DNA from: Nocardia donostiensis
Lineage (GTDB): Bacteria; Actinomycetota; Actinomycetes; Mycobacteriales; Mycobacteriaceae
NCBI RefSeq assembly: GCF_002081715.1
Contig: NZ_MUKP01000034.1
Coordinates: forward strand, 1-54,740
Reading direction: 5' to 3'
Length of the DNA: 54,740 bases
The notes beneath the pieces are model-generated. The model did no database searches. It saw nothing but the letters and a program-made list of their open reading frames with translations, and was not told where the DNA came from. A program made the translations under genes and the position numbers. Of the stretch, positions 1 to 9,060 are shown piece after piece (the stretch's first letter is position 1; each line of letters opens with the position of its first letter).

Positions 1-404
1 GTCAGGGCACGCGCCAGGCGGTCGACCGTGGTGAGCACGGCAGCCAGCTCGGCAGGCCGGTCGAACCGGGGCATCCGGCCCTCGATGTCGTCGAACACCA
101 TGACGAACCAGCCGTGGGTATCGAGGGCGAACCGCAGCGCAGGTACTGGGACGGTGGGCGGTAATGCTGCCGCGGTCGCTGCCTCGGCCCGATACATCTC
201 GGCCAGTGGGGTGTGGCTGTCGATCGCCTTCGCGAAGACGGTTCGGCCGTCGTCCGAGGACAGGCGCGCGGCCATACCGTGGCTGAAACCGCCCGGTTGT
301 GTCACTGCTGAACGGACCCGCGCGCCGAGCCGGTGTTCGATCTCGCGCCGAAGTTGCTGCGGCAGCTCATGCCATTCGACACGATTCGGGTTGCTCTCGA
401 CCAT
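1..404 (-). CDS. Aminoglycoside phosphotransferase (APH)-family protein, 3' end outside window
   Basis: The minus strand is open from ATG 404 to the window edge, giving 134 residues with no stop. The N-terminus (PGGFSHGMAARLSSDDGR followed by VFAKAID) looks like the glycine-rich nucleotide loop and strand of APH-fold phosphotransferases. It is followed by the hinge-like GWFVMVFDDIEGRMP typical of actinobacterial APH-family proteins. Catalytic residues would lie past the edge and cannot be checked. Such proteins phosphorylate small-molecule hydroxyls, but the substrate cannot be named. The fold is judged from motif shape only. Confidence 0.7.
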   Translation of the reverse strand, partial: MVESNPNRVEWHELPQQLRREIEHRLGARVRSAVTQPGGFSHGMAARLSSDDGRTVFAKAIDSHTPLAEMYRAEAATAAALPPTVPVPALRFALDTHGWFVMVFDDIEGRMPRFDRPAELAAVLTTVDRLARAL

Positions 405-671
405 CGCACTATCGTGAGGCCCGAGCACTGCACCACGCCAGCCCCTATCCCCCGGTCGGTCCACCAGCACATAGCAAGGCAGTGGCCGGGCCGCTTCCGC
501 AATCGCCCCAGGCACATACGCGACCGGCGTTGATGTCCTCGATCGTTTCGCAGCTGTTGGAGCGGCCAGTGAGTGACGCTGAAGGCGGCGTCTTGGAGAC
601 CGCAGCGGGGTTAGGGTACCGGCTCTGGGCTGGGATAGGAATCTTCTTCGGATTGGGAGAATCATGGGTGC

Positions 672-827
672 ATGACCGAGACCTCGTCGTCTGCGGCGAT
701 GCCGCCGAGTTGGCCTATTCGTCCCGGTTACCGTGAGGATCTGTTTCGCGGGACGGCGGAACTCTACAACCGGTACCGACCTGCCTACCCGCAGCGCTTG
801 TTCGCCGACCTGCTCAGCAGGGCAAGC
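672..827 (+). pseudogene. N-terminal stub of a class I SAM methyltransferase
   Basis: From ATG 672 about 50 residues read like the start of an actinobacterial SAM-dependent methyltransferase (LFRGTAELYNRYRPAYPQRL, the usual segment before the SAM-binding motif). Similarity then stops. The frame continues to 1031 only as antisense of the neighbouring FMN reductase, whose 3' end overlaps from 785. No glycine-rich SAM motif remains, so the stub cannot be functional. The join suggests a deletion that placed the reductase tail onto the truncated methyltransferase. Confidence 0.6.
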
Positions 828-1359
828 GCGTGCGCCCACCAGGTGAGCTGCGCGAGCAGCGCCTTGACGGCGGCGCCGGTTCCGACGAGGTCGAGCGGCT
901 GTCCGTCGTCGTCGAATTTGTTCCAGCACGAGTGGAAGCTGACGGTTTCCCGGATCGGCACGGCGTGCAGCTCGACGAACACCGGGCACAGCTGTTCGGC
1001 GCCCCGCAGGCCACCGGAGATGCCGCCGTAGCTGACGATCGCGACCGGCTTCGCCTTCCACTCGTCGACGAACCAGTCGATGGCGTTCTCGAGCGAAGCG
1101 TGGTAACCGTGGTTGTACTCGGGCGTGACGATCACGAAGGCGTCCGCCCTGGCCAGGCGCTCGCCCAGGGCCGTCACCGCCGCATCCGGGTCGGCAAGCA
1201 CCTCGGCAGGGCGACCTCGGCCAGGTCGATCAGATCGAGGTCGAGTCCGCCGTGCTCCGCTGCGACGGGGTGAAACCAGGTGGCGACGGTCGGGCCGAAG
1301 CGTTGTGTCCGGGTGCTGCCGATGATGCTCGCGACGCGCACGGTGTCGGTCGCCTGCAT
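785..1359 (-). pseudogene. NADPH-dependent FMN reductase, broken by one frameshift
   Basis: The first part (ATG 1359, or GTG 1362) encodes VRVASIIGSTRTQRFGPTVA, the phosphate-binding loop of flavodoxin-like NADPH:FMN reductases. About 50 residues later, near 1205-1212, homology moves to another frame. It continues there as VIVTPEYNHGYHASLENAID and PVAIVSYGGISGG, the classic motifs of this family, to a stop at 785. Restoring one G (CTGCCGAG to CTGCCGGAG) would rejoin the frames into a normal protein of about 190 residues. The break is either a real mutation or a sequencing error. The family makes reduced FMN or reduces quinones and azo compounds in the cytoplasm. Confidence 0.8.
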
Positions 1360-1362
1360 CAC

Positions 1363-1814
1363 AGTCCCTTCCAGCTGAGGTCGGTCCGGTCACGAGCTTG
1401 GCCGGTCGGGCTTACCCGTCCCCTACACCCGCCCTACACGGCGATGCCGACCGTGCGGTGGGTCCATATCGTCACAGGTATGCGGTTCGGTGTGCTCGGC
1501 CCCCCGAACTCGTCGACCACCTCCGCATCCTCGCCCACCGCATCACCAACGCCATCTCCCCCAAGCCGAACGAACCCATCGGATCCGCCAGCCGGTCACG
1601 GTCCGCATTCTCCGGTGAATGGCGCTGATGTGGCTGCCGCCGGAATTCGGCCCGGGCTCATCCCGATCTGGGCGCCGGAAGGCACGGTAGACGCCTGGGT
1701 CGCCACTGAACCACACGCGCGACCGCGGCGACCGGCCCGTCGGGGAGACTCACCAGCAGATCGAAACGTGCCCAGCACGGTGCCACATGCGTTACTTGCG
1801 GGCATGATGGCGGC
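1363..1814. other. Gene-free interval, possible regulator relic
   Basis: No frame here looks convincingly coding on either strand. At 1480 a plus-strand ATG reads MRFGVLGP, the usual opening of SARP/AfsR-type (BTAD) regulators, but homology stops after eight residues. It may be a tiny relic or chance. The last few tens of bases presumably hold the promoter of the YCII/sigma operon. Confidence 0.3.
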
Positions 1815-2150
1815 ATGAAGTACGTGTTGTTGATCTGCGACGACGAAACGACTTCGCCCTCCATGGAGGAGATCGCCGCCGACCCGGCGTATCAGGCGTT
1901 TGCGGACGAGGTGGATCGGCGCGGCGCCAGCCTGGGCGGCGCGCGCCTGCGTCCGGTGGCGGACGCGACGACAGTCCGCGTCCGCGAGGACGAAACGCTC
2001 GTGTCCGACGGACCGTTCGCCGAGACCAAGGACTTCGTCGGCGGCATCGACATCATCGACTGCGCGGATCTGGACGACGCGATCGCCATAGCAGCACGTC
2101 ATCCGTACGCGAGCTGGGGTTGCATCGAGATCCGCCCCGTCTGGGAATGA
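1815..2150 (+). CDS. YCII-related (DGPF-domain) protein
   Basis: This 111-residue protein begins MKYVLLICDDE and carries the diagnostic LVSDGPFAETKDFVGGIDII. That is the DGPF/YCII signature (PhnB-like ferredoxin fold), at about residues 62-80. In actinomycetes these small cytosolic proteins are regularly encoded just before an ECF42-type sigma factor, as here. The stop overlaps the sigma-factor ATG in an ATGA at 2147-2150, so the two are translationally coupled. The biochemical role of the family is unknown; a signalling or anti-sigma-like link to the sigma factor is inferred from synteny. Confidence 0.9.
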   Translation: MKYVLLICDDETTSPSMEEIAADPAYQAFADEVDRRGASLGGARLRPVADATTVRVREDETLVSDGPFAETKDFVGGIDIIDCADLDDAIAIAARHPYASWGCIEIRPVWE

Positions 2151-3364
2151 CTGCGCCACGGGCAGTACGCGCGGCGGTGGACGCCGCGTTTCGCGACGAG
2201 TGGGGTCAAGTGATCGCGACCCTGATCGGGTTCACCGGAGATTGGGATCTCGCCGAGGACTGCGCGCAGGAGGCGTTCGCCGCGGCGCTGACGACGTGGC
2301 CGCGTGATGGTATCCCGAGCCGTCCGGGAGCATGGCTCACAACGACGGCGCGCAACCGGGCTACCGACCGGCTCCGCCGGGACACGGCCGCAGCCGCGAA
2401 GATGCGCCAGCTTGTCGTGCTGGCACGGGACCCGATCGAGCCGCCGACGGACAGGATTCCCGACGAGCGGTTGCGGCTGATCTTCACCTGCTGCCATCCG
2501 GCGCTGCCGTTCCCGGCCAGGGTTGCCCTCACGTTGCGCACGCTGGCGGGACTCAGCACCGCCGAGATAGCGAAGGCGTTCCTGACGGCCGAGTCCGCGA
2601 TGGCACAACGCTTGGTGCGTGCGAAACGCAAGATCGCCGAGGCGGGCATTCCGTACCGCGTTCCACCTGCGGAACTGCTGCCGGAACGACTCCCCTCCGT
2701 CCTGGCGGTGCTCTATCTGATCTTCAACCAGGGCTACGACGACGAGGACGGAGCCCGTGGGCTGACAGCCGAGGGAATCCATCTCGCGCGGGTCCTGGTT
2801 CGGCTGCTGCCCACCGAGCCCGAGGCGCGGGGGTTGCTGGCCTTGATGCTGCTGCTCGAGTCCCGCCGCGAGCACCGCACCGACCACGGTGTGCTGGTCA
2901 CGCTGGAGAACCAGGACCGATCCCGATGGGATCGCGCGCTGATCACCGAAGGCGTGCAGACGCTCGACGACGCGCTGGCCATGCGTCGTCCCGGCCCGTA
3001 TCAGGTGCAGGCCGCGATCGCCGCCTGTCACGCCACCGCGCCTGACGCAGCGGCCACGGACTGGCCGCAGATCGCGGCACTCTACGGCGAACTCGCACGG
3101 TTGGCTCCGTCTCCCGTTGTCGACCTCAACCGCGCCGTGGCGGTGGCGATGGCCGACGACATCCCCGCCGGCCTCGCCCTCGTCGACGAGCTCGCCGAGT
3201 CCGGCTGCCTCGACGGCTACTACCTGCTGCCCGCGACCCGAGGCGATCTCCTCCGCCGCGACGGCCGGCTCACCGAAGCCGCCGCAGCCTACGAGGCGGC
3301 GCTGGAACTTGCACCCACCGAAGCCGAGCGCCGCTACCTGGAAGAACGCCTCCGCGGGTGCTGA
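2147..3364 (+). CDS. ECF-type RNA polymerase sigma factor with C-terminal TPR-like extension (ECF42-like)
   Basis: A 405-residue protein starting at ATG 2147. Region 2 (EDCAQEAFAAAL, then RPGAWLTTTARNRATDRLRR) and region 4 (AGLSTAEIAKAFLTAESAMAQRLVRAKRKI) fill about the first 180 residues. They are followed by the DUF6596/TPR-like half seen in ECF42 factors (LYLIFNQGYDDEDG, VVDLNRAVAVAMADD). The C-terminal helical extension is thought to control activity in this group, which has no classical anti-sigma factor. It forms an operon with the upstream YCII gene; the SRPBCC gene about 100 bp downstream may belong to the same regulon. Confidence 0.92.
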   Translation: MTAPRAVRAAVDAAFRDEWGQVIATLIGFTGDWDLAEDCAQEAFAAALTTWPRDGIPSRPGAWLTTTARNRATDRLRRDTAAAAKMRQLVVLARDPIEPPTDRIPDERLRLIFTCCHPALPFPARVALTLRTLAGLSTAEIAKAFLTAESAMAQRLVRAKRKIAEAGIPYRVPPAELLPERLPSVLAVLYLIFNQGYDDEDGARGLTAEGIHLARVLVRLLPTEPEARGLLALMLLLESRREHRTDHGVLVTLENQDRSRWDRALITEGVQTLDDALAMRRPGPYQVQAAIAACHATAPDAAATDWPQIAALYGELARLAPSPVVDLNRAVAVAMADDIPAGLALVDELAESGCLDGYYLLPATRGDLLRRDGRLTEAAAAYEAALELAPTEAERRYLEERLRGC

Positions 3365-3467
3365 CACATCCTGCCCGAGATCTCGAAGAACTTTTTTCGC
3401 GCCGATGTCGATCCCGTTCGCTCTCCTTCGTCGGTGGGGCAAAACCACCCGAGAGAGAGGCAAGACA

Positions 3468-3965
3468 ATGTCGAACACCGAATACCTGAGCGCCACGATG
3501 TCGGTCGCCCAGTCGCCGGAGGAGGTCTTCTCCGCCGTCACCGATGTGCGCGGATGGTGGAACCAGAACATCATCGGCAACACCGCCGCCGTCGGCGACG
3601 AATTCGTCTTCACCGACGACATCAACTACGCGGGAGAGACGGCCAGGACGCACAAGGACGGCATCCGGTTCAGCCGGTTCCGGATCACCGAGGTGGTGCC
3701 GGGCAAGCGGGTGGTCTGGCACGTCGTCGACTCCGACCTCAGCTTCGTCGACGACCGCGACGAATGGACCGGCACCGACGTCGTCTTCGACATCACGGCC
3801 GACCGGACAGGCACGACCCTGCACTTCGTGCACAAAGGCCTGACCGCCGCGGAATCCGAATGCTTCGACGCCTGCTCCCGCGGCTGGACCTACTACATCA
3901 CCAAGAGCCTGCCGCAGTTGATCACCACCGGGACCGGCCTGCCGTTCGCGAAGTACGACGCCTGA
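3468..3965 (+). CDS. SRPBCC-domain (AHSA1-like) protein
   Basis: A 165-residue protein from ATG 3468, behind a purine-rich GAGAGAGAGG ribosome site. It opens with YLSATMSVAQSPEEVFSAVTDVRGWWN, the first strand, helix and tryptophan pair of START/SRPBCC proteins. The body has alternating beta strands and ends in a long helix (WTYYITKSLPQLITTG) that would line the hydrophobic pocket. Such proteins bind small lipophilic ligands or act like Aha1. This type is often found next to ECF42-like sigma factors and DGPF proteins, as here, so a shared stress regulon is plausible. No signal peptide. Confidence 0.88.
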   Translation: MSNTEYLSATMSVAQSPEEVFSAVTDVRGWWNQNIIGNTAAVGDEFVFTDDINYAGETARTHKDGIRFSRFRITEVVPGKRVVWHVVDSDLSFVDDRDEWTGTDVVFDITADRTGTTLHFVHKGLTAAESECFDACSRGWTYYITKSLPQLITTGTGLPFAKYDA

Positions 3966-4429
3966 TCCACCGCGATCCGGAAGGAGCTGAGCCTCTATGC
4001 TTTCTGATCGACGGCACGTAGATCACACGGATTGCACGAACCTCGTTCCGACGCCATCGAGGGATGAGCCGCCGGTCCAGTTGTAGCTCCTCCTCCCGGC
4101 GCGGGTCATCGCTGCCACGACGACTGCCAGGCCCCAGCCGACAAGCAGGAGGAAGCTTCATAACGAAAGCCCAGGTCAGCCGCTTTCACCCTGCGGGGGT
4201 TGTAGGGCACATCGAACATGGGAACGCATTCCGGTCAACGGAACAGCCGTGCCCGATCGTCTTCGAGATGCCCGAGGCCCTCCCTGCGGCTTTGCCGTAG
4301 GTCAGGGGTGTGGTGCACTGTTGGCGGTCGGGGGATACTGGCGGCCTGACTACCGGATCGGCCGCTGCGGGTCGATGACACCGCCACCCGGGACCACGAA
4401 CCGGGATCCTCACCGTCGACACCGCCCTC

Positions 4430-4763
4430 GCCAACTCGCCCCCGGCACCCACCACGCCACGTCCGCCCGTACCGGGCTGGCCGAACTGGAGGGTTATCTA
4501 CCGCACCCGCCCCGGTCGGCACGGATCATTTCGGTTTCGCCATCCCGCTACGGCTTCGGTCCAGCCTCGGCGAGTTGAGCCTGATCACCGCGATCACCAC
4601 CTTCGCCACCGCCGTGCACGTCACGATTTCCGAATTGCGGCTGGAAACGTTCCTGCCCGCTGATTCCCGCACCGCGAAAGCACTGGAGTGCAATACCCGA
4701 GAAGTCGTCCGGCGCAGTTCCAGCACTGATTCCTGCCGGCTGGGCCCGCCCGACCGATTGTGA
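4430..4763 (+). pseudogene. C-terminal relic of an XRE-family transcriptional regulator
   Basis: From about 4518 one frame reads GFAIPLRLRSSLGELSLIT, then TTFATAVHVTISELRLETFLPADSRTA. This matches the C-terminal ligand-binding half of actinobacterial XRE regulators, where the usual text is LGELSL..T.TTFGT..DVT..EL.IE.FLPAD. Just upstream, in another frame, GLAELEGYLP resembles the preceding helix of the same family, so there is a frameshift near 4495. The HTH domain is absent and nothing recognisable lies between 3966 and 4400. This is a decayed tail, not a working gene. Confidence 0.6.
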
Positions 4764-5156
4764 GCTCCAGGCTTTTCGTCCGACGCGTGATCGACAAGCG
4801 CGGGCTGGGAAGCCGGCCGGAGAATCCTCCGCGACCCCTACCGAACACGTGCGGTTCGGAGTAGATCCAGGCACCACGCGGATGCAGGGTTTTCCCTACT
4901 TGGCCGGGGGGCGGCCCTGGTCGAAACTTGTTATCAGCAATTGGACAGATATTTCCGAACGGGATTTCTCCGGCTGCTCCCGGACATCCGCAGTACACCA
5001 CACGTGGTGAATTGCCGACCTCATGAATCGCTACCACGCTCGACAGGATCGAAGTTGCATCACGGACTTTCACAGGCGCAGTCCGAACAACGCCAGCACC
5101 CCTGCAATGTGTCCTCATCCGAGGATCGTGTCACCGACGCTGCGCTACTGACCCTG
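4764..5156. other. Gene-free interval with one inverted repeat
   Basis: No coding frame is supported. An inverted repeat CACCAC-AC-GTGGTG lies at 4996-5009 and could be a leftover operator for the decayed gene downstream, but nothing nearby confirms this. Confidence 0.3.
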
Positions 5157-5945
5157 GGGCATCGGGCCCGGTCAGGCGTTCGGTTCCAACACCATCCTCA
5201 CGGCCATCGAGCACCAGCAGGTCAACGATTCGTTGCGACGAGCCATCGCGCAACCGACCAAGTTCTTCGCCGCCTATTACGCCGCGCTCGAGCGTTATGC
5301 GCCGTTGTTTCGCAGCGTGGTGACTCCAAAGATCGACCGTCTCGCCCAAGTGGTGGCAACCTGCGGATCTATACCGGACTACCACACCACACTCGTCCCG
5401 ATGTTGCGCGGGTTCAGCTCCACTCACCGCGTGTTCGGCGCGGATCGGCTGCATTACGCGCCGGTCGGTGTGGCCCTACTCGCAGCCCTGTCCGTGCGAA
5501 CGAAGCGGAATGGACCTCGGAGACAGCGGAGCTTTGGAGTCGCATCTATCGGGTTGTGGCCGACGCGATGGCCGCAGGCGTGGCGGATGCCGTGACCCCG
5601 ACTACAACTGCTCGGTTGGTCGCACGCCGCAGACACACCGACGAAATCTCGGTGATCAGCGTGGAGATGGACGACGAGTATCACGTGCGTCCTGGGCAGC
5701 ACGCCACCGTCACCGCTCGCGCGTTCGGCTCGACAGCAGGGTGTTCTCCCCCGTGCCGATAGATGGCGGGCGCCTCGTCGAGGTGCATGTCCGGCCGGTT
5801 GGGCGAAGAGGCCACAGCAGCGGTACACCAGGACGCAGATTACTACGTCGCCGGGTCACCTCGACTGATGCGGGCCGTCCTGTTTCGGCTGTTGGAGGCG
5901 GGCGTGCCATTCGCGCGACTCCACTATGACGTCACGCTGATCTGA
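5157..5945 (+). pseudogene. Flavohemoglobin-like globin/FAD-reductase, multiply disrupted
   Basis: Pieces of one protein appear in order across several frames. The globin part (GIGPGQAFGSNTILTAIE, then FFAAYYAALERYAPLFRSV and HRVFGADRLHYAPVGVALLAAL) covers 5157-5495. The end of the globin and the FAD-binding entry (TAELWSRIYRVVADAMAAG, ARLVARRRHTDEISVISVEM, YHVRPGQHATVTAR) lie in another frame at about 5500-5740. The NAD-domain tail (YYVAGSPRLMRAVLFRLLEA, RLHYDVTLI) is in a third frame, ending at the stop at 5945. Most of the reductase module is deleted. The intact ancestor would have been an NO- or O2-handling flavohemoprotein of about 400 residues. Confidence 0.7.
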
Positions 5946-6142
5946 CGCCCGGAGACGTCATCCGGCGATCGGATTCCGGGTCGCCGGCCGGAGCCGAACT
6001 GCGGTCCCCTCGCTAGGTCGGAGCGCCACGATCCAGCCACCCCTGACCGTCGCGAGCGGTCCCCCGGAACCGGTGAGACAACCCTCGACCCCCTGTTCCG
6101 CTGACCATCTTGTGGTCGTTCGTCCAGTGAATAGAGAAGGCA

Positions 6143-7960
6143 ATGTGCGGTATCACCGGTTTTGTGTCATGGAGTGGCCTGCATCGCGACGGCCACGCTG
6201 TTGTCGCGCGAATGACAGAGCAGCTGCAACACCGCGGTCCGGACGGCTCGGGATGCTGGACGAGCACCCACGCCGCGTTCGGCCACACCCGGCTGTCGAT
6301 CATCGACCTCGCCCATGGGGCGCAACCGATGACGCTTGGCGACCGACCCGGTCATCGCCTGGTCCTCACCTATAACGGCGAGCTGTACAACTTTCGCGCG
6401 CTGCGCTCCACCTTGCAAAGCCATGGCCGGGTCTTCCATACCGACTCAGACACCGAGGTGGTGTTGCAGGCCTTCGCCGAGTGGGGACCACAGTGTGTCG
6501 ACCGGTTCACCGGCATGTTCGCGTTCGCGATTTGGGATGAGCACGCGCACCGGCTGACACTTGCCCGAGACCCGCTCGGGGTGAAGCCCTTGTTCTATCT
6601 CGACGACGGGGCACAGGTCCTGTTCGGCAGCGAGGAGAAGACCATACTCGTCCATCCGACGGTCGAACCCGTGTTGGACGAGACCGGGGTGGCCGAATTG
6701 TTCTGCATGGCGCCGATGGTGAATCGCGATCGCGCCGTGCTGCGCGGATTCCGCCAAGTGGAACCCGGGCACATCATGACCTTCGGTCCACACGGGTCGG
6801 TGTCGCGCTGCTACTGGCGGCTGGAGGCCCGGCCGCATCGCGCGGACGCCGCGGCGACCGCGACACGCGTCCGTGAGCTGCTGCAAGAATCGGTGTCGGG
6901 GCAATTGGTTTCCGACGTCCGAGTGGGCGCCATGCTGTCGGGCGGCGTCGACTCCAGTGCGTTGTCGGCGATGGCGATGGCCGAATACACGGGTGGGCCC
7001 CTGGCGACGTATGACATCGACTTCGCCCCGGGCGACACCAATTACTCGTCCTCAGCGCTGCATATCGATCGAGACGCGCCGTGGGCGGCGAAAGTGGCTG
7101 CTCACATCGGTTCCCACCACTCGACCTGCATCGTCGACACCGACGACCTGCTCGCAGCCGAGGGACACACGTTGCGTATCTGGGGCCGCCCGATGCATCG
7201 ACCGGCCAATGTCTCGCTCTATCTGTTGTTCCGACACATCAGGGACACCGGCACCACTGTGGTGGTCGGCGGCGAGGGAGCAGACGAGGCGTTCGCCGGG
7301 TATGCGTGGTGGCGGTCGACGGCAGCCGACGGATTTGCATGGCAGGACGTCTTCCGTGAGTCGGTCGGACTACTGCGTCCGGAGTTCGCCTCGAGTCCCC
7401 GGTTCCGCGACTATGCGCGCGACAGCCACGCCACGGCGCGCGCACGTGTTCCTCGGCTGTCGACCGACAGCCCCGACGACCGCAGAGCACGTGAGATCTC
7501 GTGGATGACCTACACCTTCTACCTCGATTATCTTCTGCACCGGGTGGATCGCATGAGCATGGCTGCCGGGGTGGAGGCTCGGGTTCCGTTCTGCGATCAC
7601 GAGCTCGTGCAGTATGCATGGAACGTTCCGTGGGAACTGAAGAATCACGGAGGTATCGAGAAGGGCATCCTGCGCATGGCGATAGCCGATTTGCTGCCCA
7701 ATGAGGTCACTTACCGGCGCAAGAGCGGCTATCCGATGGCACAGACCGCCTCCTACCAGCGCGCGCAATACGATGCCGCGCGCGCGGTGCTCGCCGATCG
7801 GCATGCTCCGGTATGGCAGATCGTCGATCCGTCGGCAGTCACCGACATCGTCGGCCGCAGTGGCGTAGCCAACAATAGTGACTGGACCGACCTCAATCGC
7901 ATCGCCTATGTTCTCGAGACCGATTCGTGGTTGCGCGATCTGCGCGTCCGGGTCCTCTGA
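6143..7960 (+). CDS. asnB: Asparagine synthase (glutamine-hydrolysing)
   Basis: A 605-residue protein starting MCGITGF, so Cys2 is the glutaminase nucleophile once Met1 is removed. The N-terminal glutaminase domain has LQHRGPDGSG, HTRLSIID and YNGELYN. The synthetase domain has the ATP pyrophosphatase loop MLSGGVDSSALSA near residue 265, followed by GGEGADEAFAGY. It transfers amide nitrogen from glutamine to aspartate, or to another carboxylate in specialised metabolism. No amino-acid genes flank it; a dead flavohemoglobin lies upstream and a small secreted protein downstream. AGAAGG precedes the ATG. A dedicated rather than housekeeping role is possible but unproven. Confidence 0.93.
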   Translation: MCGITGFVSWSGLHRDGHAVVARMTEQLQHRGPDGSGCWTSTHAAFGHTRLSIIDLAHGAQPMTLGDRPGHRLVLTYNGELYNFRALRSTLQSHGRVFHTDSDTEVVLQAFAEWGPQCVDRFTGMFAFAIWDEHAHRLTLARDPLGVKPLFYLDDGAQVLFGSEEKTILVHPTVEPVLDETGVAELFCMAPMVNRDRAVLRGFRQVEPGHIMTFGPHGSVSRCYWRLEARPHRADAAATATRVRELLQESVSGQLVSDVRVGAMLSGGVDSSALSAMAMAEYTGGPLATYDIDFAPGDTNYSSSALHIDRDAPWAAKVAAHIGSHHSTCIVDTDDLLAAEGHTLRIWGRPMHRPANVSLYLLFRHIRDTGTTVVVGGEGADEAFAGYAWWRSTAADGFAWQDVFRESVGLLRPEFASSPRFRDYARDSHATARARVPRLSTDSPDDRRAREISWMTYTFYLDYLLHRVDRMSMAAGVEARVPFCDHELVQYAWNVPWELKNHGGIEKGILRMAIADLLPNEVTYRRKSGYPMAQTASYQRAQYDAARAVLADRHAPVWQIVDPSAVTDIVGRSGVANNSDWTDLNRIAYVLETDSWLRDLRVRVL

Positions 7961-8100
7961 CAGTTCCTCCGGCCACAACGCTCGTCCGCGTGCCGCCAGG
8001 AAACATGACTACCGTGCGAACTCCTTCCGTTGGGAATCCGGCTCCGCGATGTATATGATTTCGGGAATTGCTTTGCAGTGCAGCGAAAGGGAGAAATTCG

Positions 8101-8511
8101 GTGTCCATCCCCAAGAGAAGTGCCCGGCGGCTATCGATCGTGGGCGCGGTGATATCCGGTCTCGCGGCCGTGGCGGTATCGACGACTGTCGGCGCGGGGT
8201 CTGCTCGGGCGCTGCCGCCCGGTGACGCATTCTGCTCAGCGATTCCGGTCGACAGTCGTGTCGATATCGAATGCACGAATACCGATGTGGGCCCGGCAAC
8301 CGCCGGAGCATTCGTAATGTGCAGCGACCTCCGCCCGCTGGTCCAGGAGGTACGGATTCGCCCCGAATCGACAATCCAGTTCAGCCAGGACTGCGGCCCC
8401 GGCGCACACCCGATCTCGTGGAACGTGAACGCCAAAACCGACTATCAGCGCGACCGCGAACGCGACGACGAAATCGACCACGAACGCCGCTCTGGCCACG
8501 ACCACATCTAA
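8101..8511 (+). CDS. Small secreted protein of unknown function
   Basis: The start is GTG 8101, preceded by AAAGGGAGAAA at good spacing, and the product has 136 residues. Residues 1-40 form a signal peptide: basic start (SIPKRSARR), hydrophobic core (LSIVGAVISGLAAVAVSTTV), and likely cleavage after SARA. Three or four cysteines in the mature part (FCSAIP, IECTN, VMCSD, QDCGPG) could form disulfides. The C-terminus is very charged (YQRDRERDDEIDHERRSGHD). I recognise no family; an exported small protein is all that can be said. Confidence 0.65.
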   Translation: MSIPKRSARRLSIVGAVISGLAAVAVSTTVGAGSARALPPGDAFCSAIPVDSRVDIECTNTDVGPATAGAFVMCSDLRPLVQEVRIRPESTIQFSQDCGPGAHPISWNVNAKTDYQRDRERDDEIDHERRSGHDHI

Positions 8512-8659
8512 CGCCGCAGTTCGATCGCCGAGCGCCCGAACGGACTACGATCGCTCCCGCTAGGACGATTACCGACGCGCCCACGGCCGGAACGCCTTCC
8601 GGCAGAAGTTCGAATCCCTGGGTGACGCCGTCGGCCGCTCTTCGGTGTGTTCGCTTATG

Positions 8660-8788
8660 TCTCACAGTGCGCAAGTCCAGGCCGACCATCCCGATCGATG
8701 AATGACGGCGCCGAGTGTTGTACCAACGCATCCATTTGACAACCGCGGCCACGGTTTCAGCCTTCGTAGCACAGGCTTGAGAATCCAC
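8660..8788 (-). mobile_element. IS3-family transposase C-terminal fragment
   Basis: About 41 residues contain ETVAAVVKWMRWYNTRRRHSSIG. This is the conserved tail after the DDE glutamate of IS3-family OrfB integrases, where the usual text is YN..R.HSS.G. The rest of the transposase, its orfA and any terminal repeats are missing. It marks an old IS insertion or a deletion between IS copies. Confidence 0.75.
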
Positions 8789-8823
8789 CCCGGATTACCT
8801 ACCGAATGTTGCTCGACACGGCA

Positions 8824-9060
8824 CTAGAGATCATCGGGCAACAGGCGGAACGCGGCATCACCGGTGAGCGGGCTGATTGCGCGGAAATCACGTCGGTCGA
8901 GTGTCAGTACCGCCACGGTTTCGTATCCCGTCAATGAAACATTGGTGGCGTCTGTGCGATCCAGGCGCAAGGCCAGGTATCTGTTCTGCACCCTGCGTGC
9001 AACCCGCAACAAGTCCGCCGAGACCGTGGGCACTTCGATGCGTCCGGTGCGTTCTTGCGA
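8824..9060 (-). pseudogene. C-terminal half of a PIN-domain (VapC-type) toxin
   Basis: The last 75 or so residues read RVQNRYLALRLDRTDATNVS, then VAVLTLDRRDFRAISPL and a terminal FRLLPDDL. That is the C-terminal end of actinobacterial PIN ribonucleases, including the D-T-D-like acidic pair (DRTDATN and LDRRDF). The N-terminal strand with the first catalytic Asp is missing and no antitoxin lies beside it. The frame runs uninterrupted into the DUF1214 fragment upstream, making a chimeric reading frame. Confidence 0.6.

Noticed and set aside
1480..1628. SARP/AfsR regulator start (MRFGVLGP)
   Set aside because: Only eight residues match and no BTAD or HTH text follows in any frame.
2099..3625. 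508-residue minus-strand open frame
   Set aside because: It is antisense to the sigma factor and SRPBCC genes, has no recognisable domain, and has the Arg/Gly-rich composition typical of high-GC shadow frames.
4996..5009. CACCAC-AC-GTGGTG as a second site for the TetR at 11337
   Set aside because: The arms match the 11289-11311 repeat but spacing differs (2 versus 11 bp), so the same protein is unlikely to bind both.
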